Both the position numbers and the translations under genes were made by a program. From the NCBI GenBank assembly GCA_963696075.1, contig CAVOJD010000009.1, positions 377,294-441,293 on the forward strand: a stretch of 64,000 bases of DNA, read 5' to 3'. The stretch comes from CAJQQK01 sp963696075 (lineage in GTDB: Bacteria; Pseudomonadota; Alphaproteobacteria; Rhizobiales; Hyphomicrobiaceae). The first letter of the stretch is position 1, and every line of letters starts with the position of its first letter. The notes beneath the pieces are model-generated. The model was not told where the DNA came from, did no database searches, and saw nothing but the letters and a program-made list of their open reading frames with translations. Below are positions 1 through 10,757 of the stretch, in pieces.

Positions 1-29
1 TTTTTGCGGTGCGGCCCGTAAATCTGGCT

Positions 30-3000
30 TCAGACCGGCAGTTCGTCGATCCCCAGGACGCCCTCGATGGTCGACAGGATGCCTTGGGCCGGCGGGCTGG
101 TATCGTAGCGGCCTGGAAGCGTGAGCTCGCAGCGGCCAGCGCGCCCCTGCAGATCGACCACGACGCGGATCTCGTCACGCCCAGGCTTGAGGGATTGGCG
201 CAGCTCCGCGAGCAGGTGCTCGGCTTTGCCGTTGGACAAGGCGCCACCGTCTAGTTGCAGGCGCAAGGGCCTGCGCACGGTCGACGAGGCCGCATCGAGG
301 CTCTCGATCGCCTGGACGCGCAGCTTGATGCTTTCCCCATCCAGTTCCGCCTCGACACCGACCACGACCGGGGTGCCGGGCGTCAGGAGGTCACCGGCTG
401 CACTGAGGGTGTCGGAGAAGATGACGGCTTCGAACTGGCCGGAGGTATCGGAGAACATCGCAAAGGCGAACTTGTTGCCCTTGGCGGACTTGCGTTCGCG
501 CGCCGAGACGACGATGCGCGGCAATCCGCCCTCCCGTTCGGCCGTGCTCGACGCCTTCGGCGAAGGCGACATAAGTTGCAACGCCCATGCTTTCGAGCAC
601 ACTCTCGTACTGATCAAGCGGATGGCCGGAGAGGAAGAAGCCGATCGCGTCGAATTCTTTCTCAAGGCGCTGCATCGGCGTCCAGGCCTTGACGGGGCGC
701 AGAGTCGAGCGACTGGGCCTGGCCTCCGTCACCGCCGGCGAAGAGGTCGACGGTGCCGCTCGCGTTGTCGGAACTGATGCGGTTGGCCAGAGCGAGGATC
801 TGGTCGGCGTTGCCGTGGCACAGCGCCCGGTTCGCCTCGAGGGCCTCGAAGGCGCCGGCCGAGGCCAAGGTCTCAAGGCCCCGCTTGTTGAGCGCGCGGG
901 GGTCGAGGCGGCGGGCAAAGTCGGACAGGTCGGCGAACCGGCCATTGGCGCGGCGCTCGTTCGTGATGGTCTCGACGGCACCTGCCCCGATGTTCTTGAG
1001 GGCGGCGAGGGCATAACGCACGGCACCGGCGGCGCCCGTCTCCACATTCGGGGGCTCGGCGGTGAAGGCCACTTCCGACTCGTTGACGCACGGCGGCTTG
1101 ACCTCGATGCCGCTGCGCTTGGCTTCGGCGGCGAACACGGAAAGTTTGTCCGTGTTGGCCATATCGAGTGTCATCGAGGCTGCCAGGAATTCCTCGCGGT
1201 AGTTCGCCTTCAGGTAGGCCGTGTGATAGCTGACCAGCGCGTAGGCGGCGGCATGGGATTTGTTGAAGCCGTAGCCGGCAAACTTGTCGACCAGTTCGAA
1301 GATGTCGGCGGCGTGCTTTTCCTTCACCCCCTTCTCGACCGCGCCGGCGACGAACAGCGCCTGCTGCTCGGCCATTGCAGCCTTGTCCTTCTTACCCATC
1401 GCGCGGCGCAGAACGTCGGCCTTGCCGAGCGTGTAACCGCCCATGACCTGGGCGATCTGCATCACCTGTTCCTGGTAGATGATGACACCGTAGGTCTCCT
1501 TGAGGATGTCCTCGAGCAGGGGATGGAGGCAGTCGACCGGTTCTTCGCCGTGCTTGCGGTTGATGTAGGTTGGGATGTTGTCCATCGGGCCCGGACGATA
1601 GAGCGCCACCATGGCGATGATGTCTTCGAAGCGGTCGGGCTTCAGTTTGCTTGCAGGCTCTCGCGCATGCCGGTCGATTCCAGCTGGAACACGCCAACGG
1701 TGTCCGCACGCGCCAGCAGCTCGTAGCTCAACTTGTCATCGAGGGGGAGCTTGGCCAGGTCGATATCGAGCCCGCGCGTGCGCTTGATCAGTTCGACAGC
1801 CTTCTGGAGGACGGTCAGGGTCTTGAGGCCGAGGAAGTCGAACTTCACGAGGCCGGCGGCCTCGACAAGCTTCCAGTTGAACTGGGTAATCGGAAAACTT
1901 GATTTGGGGTCGCGGTAGAGCGGGACCAGTTCATCGAGCGGGCGATCGCCGATCACCATGCCGGCGGCATGCGTCGAGGCGTGCCGGTAGAGCCCTTCGA
2001 GGCGCTGGGCGATTTCGAGAAGGCGGGCGACCATCGGGTCGGCGTCGGCTTCCTCCTGGAGGCGGGGCTCCTGCTCGATCGCTTCGGGCAGCGTGACGGG
2101 GTTGGCGGGGTTGTTCGGGACCAGCTTGCACAGGCGATCGACCTGGCCGTAAGGCATCTGGAGGACGCGGCCAACGTCGCGCAGGACGGCGCGGGCCTGC
2201 AGCTTGCCGTGCGTGATGATCTGGGCGACGCGGTCTTCGCCGTACTTTTCCTGGACGTAGCTTGATGACCTCGTCGCGCCGGTCCTGACAGAAGTCGATG
2301 TCGAAGTCCGGCATCGAGATGCGTTCCGGGTTGAGGAAGCGCTCGAAGAGCAGGCCGAAGCGGAGGGGGTCGAGGTCGGTGATCGTCAGCGAATAGGCAA
2401 CCAGCGAACCGGCGCCGGAACCACGGCCCGGGCCAACGGGAATGTCCTCGGACTTGGACCACTTGATGAAGTCGGCAACGATCAGGAAGTAGCCCGGGAA
2501 CTTCATCCGGATAATGATGTCGAGTTCGAAGTCGAGGCGCTTTTCGTAATCTTCGACCGTGTGACCTTCGGCGGGGCCATGCAGATCGAGCCGCGCCTTG
2601 AGGCCCTCGCGGGCCTGACGGGCCAATTCCTCGGCTTCCGCCTTGAGCTGGTCTTCTTCGCTGGCGTCATCGCCGGCGGAGACGAAGCGGGGCAGGATGG
2701 GGGCGCGGCCAAGCGGGCGGTAGTGGCAGCGCCGGGCGATTTCGACGGTGTTGGCGACCGCCTCGGGCAAATCGGCAAACAGTGCGACCATATCGTCCGC
2801 GCTCTTCAGGCCGTGTTCGGGCGTGAGGCGGCGGCGGTCGTCCTCGACGACATAGTTTCCGCCTGCGATGCACATCAGGGCATCGTGGGCCTCGTAGTCG
2901 GACGGCGTTGCAAAATGGCAATCGTTGGTGGCAACGAGGGGCAGATTGCGGGCGTAGGCCAGCTGGACGAGAGCCGCCTCACTCTCGCGTTCCTCGCGCA

Positions 3001-3616
3001 TGGCGTGACGCTGGATCTCGACATAGAGGCGATCGCCGAAGATTTCCGCGAGCCGGTCAAGGCGGGCTTCGGCCACCGCGCGGCGATCCTCCAGGAGGGC
3101 GCGCACGATGGGGCCGTCCGCGCCGCCGGTGAGGGCGATCAAGCCGCCCGCGTGTTCGGCCAGCCGCTCGACGTCGACGTGCGGTTCCTCATTGAGGGCT
3201 GGATCGAAGAACACTTCGGTGCCGAGCTTCATCAGGTTGGCATAGCCTTGCTCGGACGTTGCGAGGAGGGCGATATCACCCGAGATGACGGTCTTGGTGT
3301 CGGCACCGCGCAGGCTCGCATGGGCCGGGTCGGCCAGCGTGTCGCCGAAATCAACCGTCAGCGTCAGCCCGGTAATCGGCTGGATGCCGGCGCCGGCAAG
3401 TTTGGTCGAGAATTCCAGCGCGCCGAACAGGTTGTTCTGATCGGTCAGGGCGAGGGCTGCGAACTTGTTGCCGACCGCGAGCTTGGCCAGCTGCGGGATC
3501 GGCAGCGCCCCTTGCAGGAGCGAATAAGCGGAGCGCACGCGCAGGTGCACGAAAGCCGGCAACGTCGCGCCAGCAACGGCTGAGGTGATCTCGTCGGATC
3601 GAATCGGAGCGTTCAT
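30..3616 (-). CDS. dnaE: DNA polymerase III alpha subunit, frame broken by four shifts
   Basis: Replicative DNA polymerase subunit. The N-terminal part (from 3616) has the PHP domain start FVHLRVRSAYSLLQGALPI and runs to the polymerase motif MPDFDIDFCQDRRDEV. The protein then continues in other frames: PYGQVDRLCKLVPNNP and KFDFLGLKTLTVL (about 2260-1645), then LYRPGPMDNIP, VIIYQEQVMQIA and GFNKSHAAAYALVSYHTAYLK (about 1645-695), then AIGFFLSGHPLDQY (695-540), then the OB-fold and C-terminus (540-30). Breaks lie near 2260 (one extra G on the plus strand), 1647-1656, 694-697 (a G4 run) and 525-560. Each side is well conserved and the total length is normal (about 1,190 codons), so sequence error is more likely than decay. 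The ATG at 3616 is preferred over an upstream TTG at 3676. It is the last gene of the lolC-lolD-dnaE run. Confidence 0.93.
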
Positions 3617-3746
3617 GGACTGATCTTGGACAAAGCCCGTGGCGTGTGACAAGCGCGGGATGATTGCATTGGACAACCTGTCGATGGACTAGTTGCGGCG
3701 CGCTCGGAGAGTGCCCGTGTCTCAGGCTGCGGGAGCGATGCGTTCC

Positions 3747-4493
3747 CTACAAGCCCTGCGCAAGACCATAGCCGTGGCCGCCGGCCTGCGGCAGCACCTC
3801 GTGGAGGACGCCGTTTTCAAGGCGGAGCACCCGGTGCATGCGCTCGGCGAGCTCCATGTTGTGGGTCGCGATGAGGGCTGCTACGCCGGTGTGTTCAATC
3901 AGGTCCATCAGATCAACGAAGACCCGCGCGGCCGTTGCGGGATCGAGATTGCCGGTCGGCTCATCGGCAAGGATGAGGCGGGGTTGATTGGCGAGGGCGC
4001 GGGCAATCGCGGTGCGCTGCTGTTCGCCGCCAGACAATTCGGCGGGCCGATGGTGGAGGCGCTCAGCCAGTCCGAGAAGGTCTAGAAGCTCCTTGGCGCG
4101 GGTGCGCGCTGCCTTCATCGATTGGCCGCGGATCAACTGCGGCATGGCGACATTTTCGAGGGCGGAAAACTCCGGCAGCAACTGGTGGAACTGGTAGACG
4201 AAGCCCATCTGCGCCCGTCTGACGGCGGTGCGTTCGCCATCATTCATCGTGGCGCAGTCCTGGCCATTTATGATGACGCGGCCGGCATCCGGCGTCTCCA
4301 GGAGGCCTGCGATATGAAGCAGCGTCGACTTGCCGGCTCCTGACGGGCCAACGAGGGCAACCGCCTCGCCCGCATTCAGCACGGCTTGAGCATTGTCGAG
4401 GACGCGCACGTCACGCGCGCCCTGCGAATAGGTGCGGCGCAGGCCGACGAGTTCGAGGACGGCGCGGCGGTTTTCGTTGGCTGATCGCTGCAT
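3747..4493 (-). CDS. lolD: Lipoprotein-releasing system ATPase LolD
   Basis: ATP-binding subunit of the LolCDE inner-membrane machine that extracts outer-membrane lipoproteins. The 248-residue protein has Walker A GPSGAGKST, the MacB/LolD-type Q-loop region GFVYQFHQLLPEF, signature LSGGEQQR, Walker B LILADEPTGNLD and the H-loop IATHN. The ATG at 4493 is chosen over an upstream in-frame start at 4550. It sits after an AGGGGGAA-type Shine-Dalgarno, and the upstream start would overlap the end of lolC. It starts 8 bases after the lolC stop, so the two are clearly co-transcribed. The LolC/LolD assignment is firm; the lipoprotein role is family knowledge. Confidence 0.95.
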   Translation of the reverse strand: MQRSANENRRAVLELVGLRRTYSQGARDVRVLDNAQAVLNAGEAVALVGPSGAGKSTLLHIAGLLETPDAGRVIINGQDCATMNDGERTAVRRAQMGFVYQFHQLLPEFSALENVAMPQLIRGQSMKAARTRAKELLDLLGLAERLHHRPAELSGGEQQRTAIARALANQPRLILADEPTGNLDPATAARVFVDLMDLIEHTGVAALIATHNMELAERMHRVLRLENGVLHEVLPQAGGHGYGLAQGL

Positions 4494-4501
4494 GGTTCCC
4501 C

Positions 4502-5776
4502 CTATTCGTAGCGAAGCGCTTCGACGGGGTCGAGTTTCGACGCGCGCCATGAGGGATAAAGGGTCGCCAGCAACGTCAGGACAAGCGCGAAGATGACGAT
4601 CCAGGTGGTCTCGCCCACATCGATGTCGGCGGGCAGGCGGGTCAGATAATACACCTTCGGGTCCATCAGCGTCGTGCCCGTCAGGGACTGCACGAACTGG
4701 CGGATCTCTTCGATGTAGAAGCAGAAGACGACGCCGAGCACGAGACCTGCGAGAGTGCCAACGACGCCGATCGAGGCGCCGGTGATCAAGAAGACGCGCA
4801 TGATCGCGCCCTTCGTCGCGCCCATCGTGCGCAGGATCGCGATATCGCGGCCCTTGTCTTTCACGAGCATCATGATGCCGGAAATGATGTTCAGGGCTGC
4901 AACCAGCACGATCAGCGACAGAATGATGAACATCACCGTTCGCTCGACCTCGAGGACGGTGAAGAAGGTTTCATTGCGGTCGCGCCAGGTGGCGTAGTGA
5001 AGGGGGGCTGGCACAGTCGCCTTCATCGCCTTGATCTGGTCGTCGATCTTTTCGGGATCGCTGACGACGAGTTCGAGCACGTCAACCTGGCCCGGCTTCG
5101 AGAAGTACCCCTGCGCTTCGGCGAGCGGCATGAAGATCATCGAGCGATCGTATTCGGACATGCCGAGTTCGAAGATGGCCGCGATCCGGTAGGGCCGCGT
5201 GCGCGGCGCGGTGCCGAAGGGCGTGCTGGTGCCGCGCGGCGAGACCAGGGTCACGTACTCGCCGAGCGAGACGCCGAGCGATTGGGCCAGCCGCGTTCCG
5301 ACCGCGATGCCGCGCTGCTGGTCGAACCCTTCGATGGAACCGAACACGATGTTGTTGGCAACGAGGGGCAGGGAGCGGATGCCCTCCTCGCTCATGCCGC
5401 GCACTAGGCCGCCCAAGGCCTGATGGGGCGAGGAGACCATGACCTGGCCTTCGATCAGGGGCACGACGTGCATCACGCCGGGAACGGTGGTCAGGCGTTT
5501 GGCGATGTCGGGGTAATTGGTGAAGGGACCGGTGCCGGCCATGGGCTGCACCACGGCGTGGCCGTTGAGTCCCAAGATCTTTTCGTAGAGCTGGTTGCGG
5601 AAGCCGTTCATCACCGCCATCACGATGATCAGCGTCGCGACGCCCAGCATGATGCCGATGAACGAGAACCCCGCGATCACCGAGATGAAGCCTTCCTGGC
5701 GCCGCGCGCGCAGGTATCTCAGCGCGAGCAGCCACTCGAACGGCGCAAACGGTGGCGTATCCGCCTTGGCAGTCAT
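4502..5776 (-). CDS. lolC: Lipoprotein-releasing ABC permease LolC/LolE
   Basis: Permease of the Lol lipoprotein-release complex, 424 residues. The N-terminus FEWLLALRYLRARRQEGFIS is the classic LolC/E start. One membrane segment follows (about 30-55), then a large MacB-like periplasmic core, then three C-terminal membrane segments around IILSLIVLVAALNIISGI, ITGASIGVVGTLAGLVLG and IVIFALVLTLLATLYPSW. The ending LDPVEALRYE is typical of the family. The ATG at 5776 is chosen because the upstream 31 residues lack family character. Only one LolC/E gene is present, so the complex is probably a homodimeric permease with LolD, as in many alphaproteobacteria (LolF-like use is possible). Confidence 0.93.
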   Translation of the reverse strand: MTAKADTPPFAPFEWLLALRYLRARRQEGFISVIAGFSFIGIMLGVATLIIVMAVMNGFRNQLYEKILGLNGHAVVQPMAGTGPFTNYPDIAKRLTTVPGVMHVVPLIEGQVMVSSPHQALGGLVRGMSEEGIRSLPLVANNIVFGSIEGFDQQRGIAVGTRLAQSLGVSLGEYVTLVSPRGTSTPFGTAPRTRPYRIAAIFELGMSEYDRSMIFMPLAEAQGYFSKPGQVDVLELVVSDPEKIDDQIKAMKATVPAPLHYATWRDRNETFFTVLEVERTVMFIILSLIVLVAALNIISGIMMLVKDKGRDIAILRTMGATKGAIMRVFLITGASIGVVGTLAGLVLGVVFCFYIEEIRQFVQSLTGTTLMDPKVYYLTRLPADIDVGETTWIVIFALVLTLLATLYPSWRASKLDPVEALRYE

Positions 5777-5822
5777 CGCTCGTCCCCCATGCCCCAGCGG
5801 GCGGCGCGCTATTCGCGCACCC

Positions 5823-7169
5823 TCAGCACAGTACGCGTTCAGCCTTGATGCGTTCGGCAAGGTGGTCAACCAGGCTATCGAGCGCCATCTCCTCGCGCGC
5901 GCCTGACTGGCGGGCCTTGACCTCGCCCTGACCTGCCGCCACGCCCTTCGGGCCGACGATGACCTGATAGGGCAGACCGATCAGATCCATTGTGGCGAAC
6001 TTTGCGCCGGCGCGTTCGCCGGTATCGTCGTAGAGCACCTCGATTCCGGCGTTCGTGAGGCGTTCATAGAGTTGGGCGCAGGCCTGATCGGTTGCTGCAT
6101 CCCCCGCCTTGAGGTTTAGAAGGCCAACCTCGAAGGGGGCAACGGGCACGGGCCAGACGATGCCGCCGTCGTCATGGCAGGCCTCGATGATGCCGGCGGC
6201 CAGGCGCGAGACGCCAACGCCGTAGGAACCCATCTGCAGCGGCACCATCTCGCCATCGGGGCCCTGGACGCGGCAGTCGAGCGGTTCGGAATACTTGGTG
6301 CCGAAAAAGAAGATGTGGCCGATCTCGATGCCACGGGCGGAGACCTGCTTGTCGGCGGGCACTTCGCGATCGAAGCGCGCTTGGTCGTGCATTTCGTCGG
6401 TTGCCGCGTAAAACGATGTCCAATTGTCGACGATCGGTGAGAGGTCGCCGTCGAAGTCGATGTCGGCTGCGGGAATATCGAGGCCGAGCAGGTCCTTATG
6501 GCCAAACACCTGGCTTTCGCCGGTGTCTGCCAGAATGATGAACTCGTGGCTCAGGTCTCCGCCGATCGGCCCGGTCTCGGCCTTCATCGGGATCGACTGG
6601 AGGCCCATTCTGGCAAACGTGCGCAGATAGGCGACGAACATGCGGTTGTAGGCGCGGCGCCCGTCTTCCGGCGTCAGATCGAAGGAATAGGCATCCTTCA
6701 TGAGGAATTCGCGGCCGCGCATGACGCCGAAACGGGGACGGATCTCGTCGCGGAACTTCCACTGGATGTGGTAGAGGTTACGCGGCAGATCGCGGTAACT
6801 TCTGATGCCGTCGCGGAAAATCGCCGTGATGAGTTCTTCGTTGGTCGGCCCGTAGAGCATTTCACGTTCATGGCGGTCGGTGATGCGGAGCATTTCCTTG
6901 CCATAATCGTCATAGCGGCCCGACTGGCGCCACAGGTCAGCCGACTGGATCGTCGGCATGAGGACTTCGATGGCCCCGGCGCGGTTTTGTTCTTCGCGCA
7001 CGATACTCCCGATCTTGTCGAGCACGCGCAGCCCCAGGGGCAGCCAGGAATAAATGCCGGCGCTTGCCTGACGGATCATGCCGGCGCGCAGCATCAACTG
7101 ATGCGAGACGATCTCGGCTTCCTTGGGCGGCTCTTTGAGGACGGGCAGGAAATACTTCGATAGGTGCAT
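5823..7169 (-). CDS. proS: Prolyl-tRNA synthetase, short alphaproteobacterial type
   Basis: Charges tRNA-Pro with proline in the cytoplasm. At 448 residues it is the short bacterial form that lacks the editing insertion domain, common in alphaproteobacteria. The N-terminus MHLSKYFLPVLKEPP and the class II motif 1 region HQLMLRAGMIRQASAGIYSW are plain. Motif 2 lies around YHIQWKFRDEIRPRFGVMRG, motif 3 around SYGVGVSRLAAGIIE. The C-terminal anticodon-binding domain covers roughly residues 345-445, with VAPFEVGLLNL at its start. It ends 47 bases before lolC on the same strand, in the usual proS-lolC-lolD-dnaE order. Confidence 0.96.
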   Translation of the reverse strand: MHLSKYFLPVLKEPPKEAEIVSHQLMLRAGMIRQASAGIYSWLPLGLRVLDKIGSIVREEQNRAGAIEVLMPTIQSADLWRQSGRYDDYGKEMLRITDRHEREMLYGPTNEELITAIFRDGIRSYRDLPRNLYHIQWKFRDEIRPRFGVMRGREFLMKDAYSFDLTPEDGRRAYNRMFVAYLRTFARMGLQSIPMKAETGPIGGDLSHEFIILADTGESQVFGHKDLLGLDIPAADIDFDGDLSPIVDNWTSFYAATDEMHDQARFDREVPADKQVSARGIEIGHIFFFGTKYSEPLDCRVQGPDGEMVPLQMGSYGVGVSRLAAGIIEACHDDGGIVWPVPVAPFEVGLLNLKAGDAATDQACAQLYERLTNAGIEVLYDDTGERAGAKFATMDLIGLPYQVIVGPKGVAAGQGEVKARQSGAREEMALDSLVDHLAERIKAERVLC

Positions 7170-7263
7170 GTCGGGCTCGTCTGGCTCCGCGCGGGAATAG
7201 GGCCTGGAATGCGCGCCAGTGGCTCATAGCCGCTTGGCAGCGCCGGCGCAACGGCGCTGGGGG

Positions 7264-7527
7264 CTAGTCCAGCGGCTGATTGGCCAGTTTGGCAATGTCG
7301 AAGAAGTCAAACTCGATCGACGCCCAGATGAAGAGGAAAATCACGAACGCCACAACGGTGTTGATAAGTACCACGCGGCGCAGGGAAAACTTGGCCGGCG
7401 CGCTTCCAGGCGTGCCGGCGACGACGTCACCGGCCTCAGCCTGCGTTCTGACGCCGAAAGGGAGGACGGCGAACAGGCTGATCCACCAGACGACGAAATA
7501 GATGGCGAGTGCGAAAACCAGGCTCAT
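7264..7527 (-). CDS. DUF1467 family membrane protein
   Basis: Small inner-membrane protein of 87 residues with two membrane segments (about residues 3-24, containing YFVVWWISLFAVLPFG, and 53-70, containing TVVAFVIFLFIWA). The motif WISLFAVLPFGVRTQ followed by a short soluble loop is the DUF1467 pattern. The family is common in alphaproteobacteria beside mce and proS, as here. Its function is not known. It sits between mce and proS on the same strand, with gaps of 39 and 94 bases, and is probably part of the same transcript. Confidence 0.88.
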   Translation of the reverse strand: MSLVFALAIYFVVWWISLFAVLPFGVRTQAEAGDVVAGTPGSAPAKFSLRRVVLINTVVAFVIFLFIWASIEFDFFDIAKLANQPLD

Positions 7528-7566
7528 GTTTCCTCAGGGTGCTAGAGCGCGAACATCGTTCGACGT

Positions 7567-7971
<405 letters not shown>

Positions 7972-8014
7972 GTCTGGCTCCCCTTCGTTAGTAGATTTCG
8001 TTCGGCACTGGTGA

Positions 8015-9736
8015 TCAGTTCTTGGTGCGCAACTGATTGATGAGCACCTTGACGATCGGTTTCTTGCCCCAGGCCTGATCGACGGCGGATCGAACCGCGC
8101 GGCGGACGGCCTCGCGAACCACTTCGGCGTCCTTGCGCCGGCGCGGCGGAATACTGTCAATGGTGCCGTCGACGGCATCGAGGATGATATCCTCCATCGC
8201 GTCGCCTACAGCATCTTCGGCTGGAATACCATCGATGGCCACGTCCGCGTCACCGAGCACATTGCCGCGCTGATCGAGCGTCAATGCGACCGCGACGAGG
8301 CCGACCACCGACAAACGCCGTCGTTCACGGACGGCATTTTCACCCTCATGCAGCAGCAGGCGGCCATCGCGATAGCGGCGCCCCACGGGAATATCATCGA
8401 TCACATCAAGCGGGCCGGGCGCGAGGCGCAGCATTTCGCCATTGGTGATGTAGCGCACATCGGGGATGCCGCACTCGCTTGCCAGGCGGGCATTTTCCTG
8501 AAGATGACGGACCTCGCCGTGCATTGGTACGAGTTTTTGCGGCTTCAGCCAGGAGAACATGCGCACGAGTTCTTCGCGGCGCGGGTGGCCCGTGACATGG
8601 ACGAGGCCGTCAGCGTCCGTGATGATCTTGCAGCCGAGATCGGCGATGCGGTTTTGGACCGAGATCACCGACTTCTCGTTGCCGGGGATGGTGCGGGAGG
8701 AATAAATCACGGTGTCGCCGCGGGTCAGTTCGATGTCGCGGTGGGAGTGTTCGGCGATGCGGGCCATGGCGGCGCGCGGTTCGCCCTGGCTGCCGGTCGC
8801 AAGGATCAGCGCCTCGCCGCGCTCCATGTAGCGGAAATGCTCCTGGTCCAGATAGGCGAAGTCCTCGGGCAGGTAGCCGGTATCGATGGCGACCTGGATG
8901 ACGCGATGGAGGGCGCGGCCGGCAACCAGGAAGCGGCGCCCGGTCGCCTTGGCGGCATCGGAGATGGCGCGCACGCGGGCGACATTCGAGGCAAAGGTGG
9001 TGACGGCGACCTGGCCGGTCTGGCCCTTGATGATCTCGACGAGGGAGGCTGCGACTTCGGTCTCGGAGGGGGAAACGCCCTCGCGAAAGGCGTTGGTCGA
9101 GTCGCAAACGAGGGCCATGACGCCTTCCTTGCCGATCTCCTGGATGCGCGCGATGTTGGTTGGCTTGCCAACGAGGGGGGCTTCGTCGAGCTTCCAGTCG
9201 GCGGTGTGGAAGATCACGCCCTGTGAGGTGCGGATGACGAGGGCGGAGGTTTCAGGGATCGAATGCGCCATTGAGACGGTTTCGAGATCGAACGCGCCGA
9301 CCTTGAAGCGGCTGTCGGTCTGGATCTCGTGGATCTCCGGCTTCAGGTCACCGCCGTATTCGGCGAGCTTGGCGCGGAGCATGCCGATCGTGAACGGCGT
9401 TCCATAGATCGGAACACGCAGATCGGACCAGCTATCGATGACGGCGCCGATATGGTCTTCGTGCGCGTGGGTGATGACGATGCCGTCGAGGGCCTGGCGG
9501 TTCTCGATGATGAAGCGCAGATCGGGGAGGACCACGTCGACACCGGGTTCGTTGTCGCCCGGGAAGGTGAGGCCGAGGTCGACCATCAGCCAGCGGCGCG
9601 CGTCCGGGGGCCCGAGACCATAGAGGTAGACGTTCATGCCGATTTCGCCCAGCCCGCCAAGCGCCGCGAAGACGATCTCGTCGCGGCTCGTGGTGTCGGG
9701 CTTTGGCGCGACGTCGCCCCCTGGCGTATCGTTCAT
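8015..9736 (-). CDS. rnj: Ribonuclease J
   Basis: Metallo-beta-lactamase/beta-CASP ribonuclease (5'-to-3' exo- and endonuclease) that processes and degrades RNA, 573 residues. The zinc motif THAHEDHIG lies near residues 90-98. Further metal-site blocks are AHSIPETSALVI and HTADWKLDE. The beta-CASP region includes FLVAGRALHRVIQ and ILATGSQGEPRAAMARIA, with VHVTGHPRREEL and PMHGEVRHL near the C-terminal part of the core. The ATG at 9736 follows an AAGGAG ribosome-binding site. A gap of 214 bases upstream separates it from birA, with no gene visible there. Confidence 0.95.
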   Translation of the reverse strand: MNDTPGGDVAPKPDTTSRDEIVFAALGGLGEIGMNVYLYGLGPPDARRWLMVDLGLTFPGDNEPGVDVVLPDLRFIIENRQALDGIVITHAHEDHIGAVIDSWSDLRVPIYGTPFTIGMLRAKLAEYGGDLKPEIHEIQTDSRFKVGAFDLETVSMAHSIPETSALVIRTSQGVIFHTADWKLDEAPLVGKPTNIARIQEIGKEGVMALVCDSTNAFREGVSPSETEVAASLVEIIKGQTGQVAVTTFASNVARVRAISDAAKATGRRFLVAGRALHRVIQVAIDTGYLPEDFAYLDQEHFRYMERGEALILATGSQGEPRAAMARIAEHSHRDIELTRGDTVIYSSRTIPGNEKSVISVQNRIADLGCKIITDADGLVHVTGHPRREELVRMFSWLKPQKLVPMHGEVRHLQENARLASECGIPDVRYITNGEMLRLAPGPLDVIDDIPVGRRYRDGRLLLHEGENAVRERRRLSVVGLVAVALTLDQRGNVLGDADVAIDGIPAEDAVGDAMEDIILDAVDGTIDSIPPRRRKDAEVVREAVRRAVRSAVDQAWGKKPIVKVLINQLRTKN

Positions 9737-9950
9737 GCGATCTCCTTCGTTTGCCCTGTCGAGAGCAAGTCTTCGTGCGGGTTAGATTATCGGACGGGGC
9801 AGAGTTGCGGGACCGCGCAATTTGTCCGGTGTTCGGATGGTCCCCGCGTTCCCTGCATATAACGTCCAATTAAAGGGGGTGCGAGTGCAAATCAATCTCA
9901 GGTCGCATCGGGCGCGCACTTTCGCCTTGCCGATCTGGACTGCAGCGGGG
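9737..9950. other. Gap between birA and rnj; no coaX
   Basis: This 214-base gap shows no supportable gene. Many alphaproteobacteria carry coaX (type III pantothenate kinase) between birA and rnj; here no kinase motif is seen. A locally AT-rich block (about 9855-9895) could hold an rnj promoter, but I could not place convincing -35 and -10 boxes with normal spacing. Confidence 0.4.
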
Positions 9951-10718
9951 TCACGCGCCGCCTCCACCCCTCGTGGGCAAGAGTAGCACGTCGCCGTGAT
10001 CGAGGGAGATTCGCGCGCCGTCCTCGGTGGTCATTTCGAGGCGTCCATCGGGGCCCAGTCCCTCGAATGTGCCGCGCACCTCGCCCCCTTGGCCCTTGAC
10101 GCTCAGGGACTGTCCTGGCGGGTGCGCGCGGGGCGCCCAGGCGCTGCGAACGGTTTCGAAGCCGTGGCCCTCATTCCACACCTCAAGCCAGCGCGTCATG
10201 GCGGGGGCCAGGTCCGCGAGCAGCGTCTCGGGCGTGATCTCGGGCCCGTGTCCTGCGAGATGGGTGACCTTGCGCCCCTCGACCTCGGGCGCGACGGCGA
10301 GGTTGATGCCGATCCCGATCATGATGACATCGTCACCGGCAAAGCGCGTGCTCTCCACGAGGATACCGCCGAGTTTGGCGGCGTCGATCATCAGATCATT
10401 CGGCCATTTGAGTTGCAGCGCCTGTGGATCAGCCCCGCACGCCGTCAGCGCGTCCCAGGCGGCCAGGCCCGAGACAAAGGCGAGCTGGTGATACTTGGCC
10501 GGGGGGGCTGCCGCCGGCGTCATCAGGAAGGTCGCGGAGAAGTTGCCGGGTGGTGAGGCCCAGGCGCGGCCCGAGCGGCCACGGCCTGCTTCCTGGCGGC
10601 CAGCGATGATCCACAGGGGGCCGCGTTCGCCAGCGGCGGCGCGGCGGTGGGCCTCGGCGTTGGTGGAATCGATCGCCTCGAACGCGACGATCCGGGGCGT
10701 GGTGCGTGCCTCACTCAT
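9951..10718 (-). CDS. birA: Biotin--[acetyl-CoA-carboxylase] ligase
   Basis: Attaches biotin to biotin carboxyl carrier proteins. The 255-residue protein is the short class I form with no N-terminal helix-turn-helix, so it should not act as a biotin repressor. It begins IVAFEAIDSTNAEA. The biotinyl-AMP loop AGRQEAGRGRSGRAWASPPG and the KWPNDLMI catalytic motif are both present, followed by KLGGILVES and the C-terminal SH3-like domain, which includes GLGPDGRLEM. It starts 39 bases after nuoN on the same strand, the standard alphaproteobacterial arrangement. Confidence 0.94.
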   Translation of the reverse strand: MSEARTTPRIVAFEAIDSTNAEAHRRAAAGERGPLWIIAGRQEAGRGRSGRAWASPPGNFSATFLMTPAAAPPAKYHQLAFVSGLAAWDALTACGADPQALQLKWPNDLMIDAAKLGGILVESTRFAGDDVIMIGIGINLAVAPEVEGRKVTHLAGHGPEITPETLLADLAPAMTRWLEVWNEGHGFETVRSAWAPRAHPPGQSLSVKGQGGEVRGTFEGLGPDGRLEMTTEDGARISLDHGDVLLLPTRGGGGA

Positions 10719-10757
10719 GGTGCGTTCCGCATGCGCGGTGCCTGCCGGCCAGCCCGC

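Noticed and set aside
689..3583. Plus-strand open frames at 689-1726 and 2561-3583
   Set aside because: Both lie opposite conserved DnaE coding sequence and have no family resemblance.
9782..9967. 61-residue minus frame between birA and rnj
   Set aside because: No family, no good ribosome-binding site, and it overlaps the end of birA.
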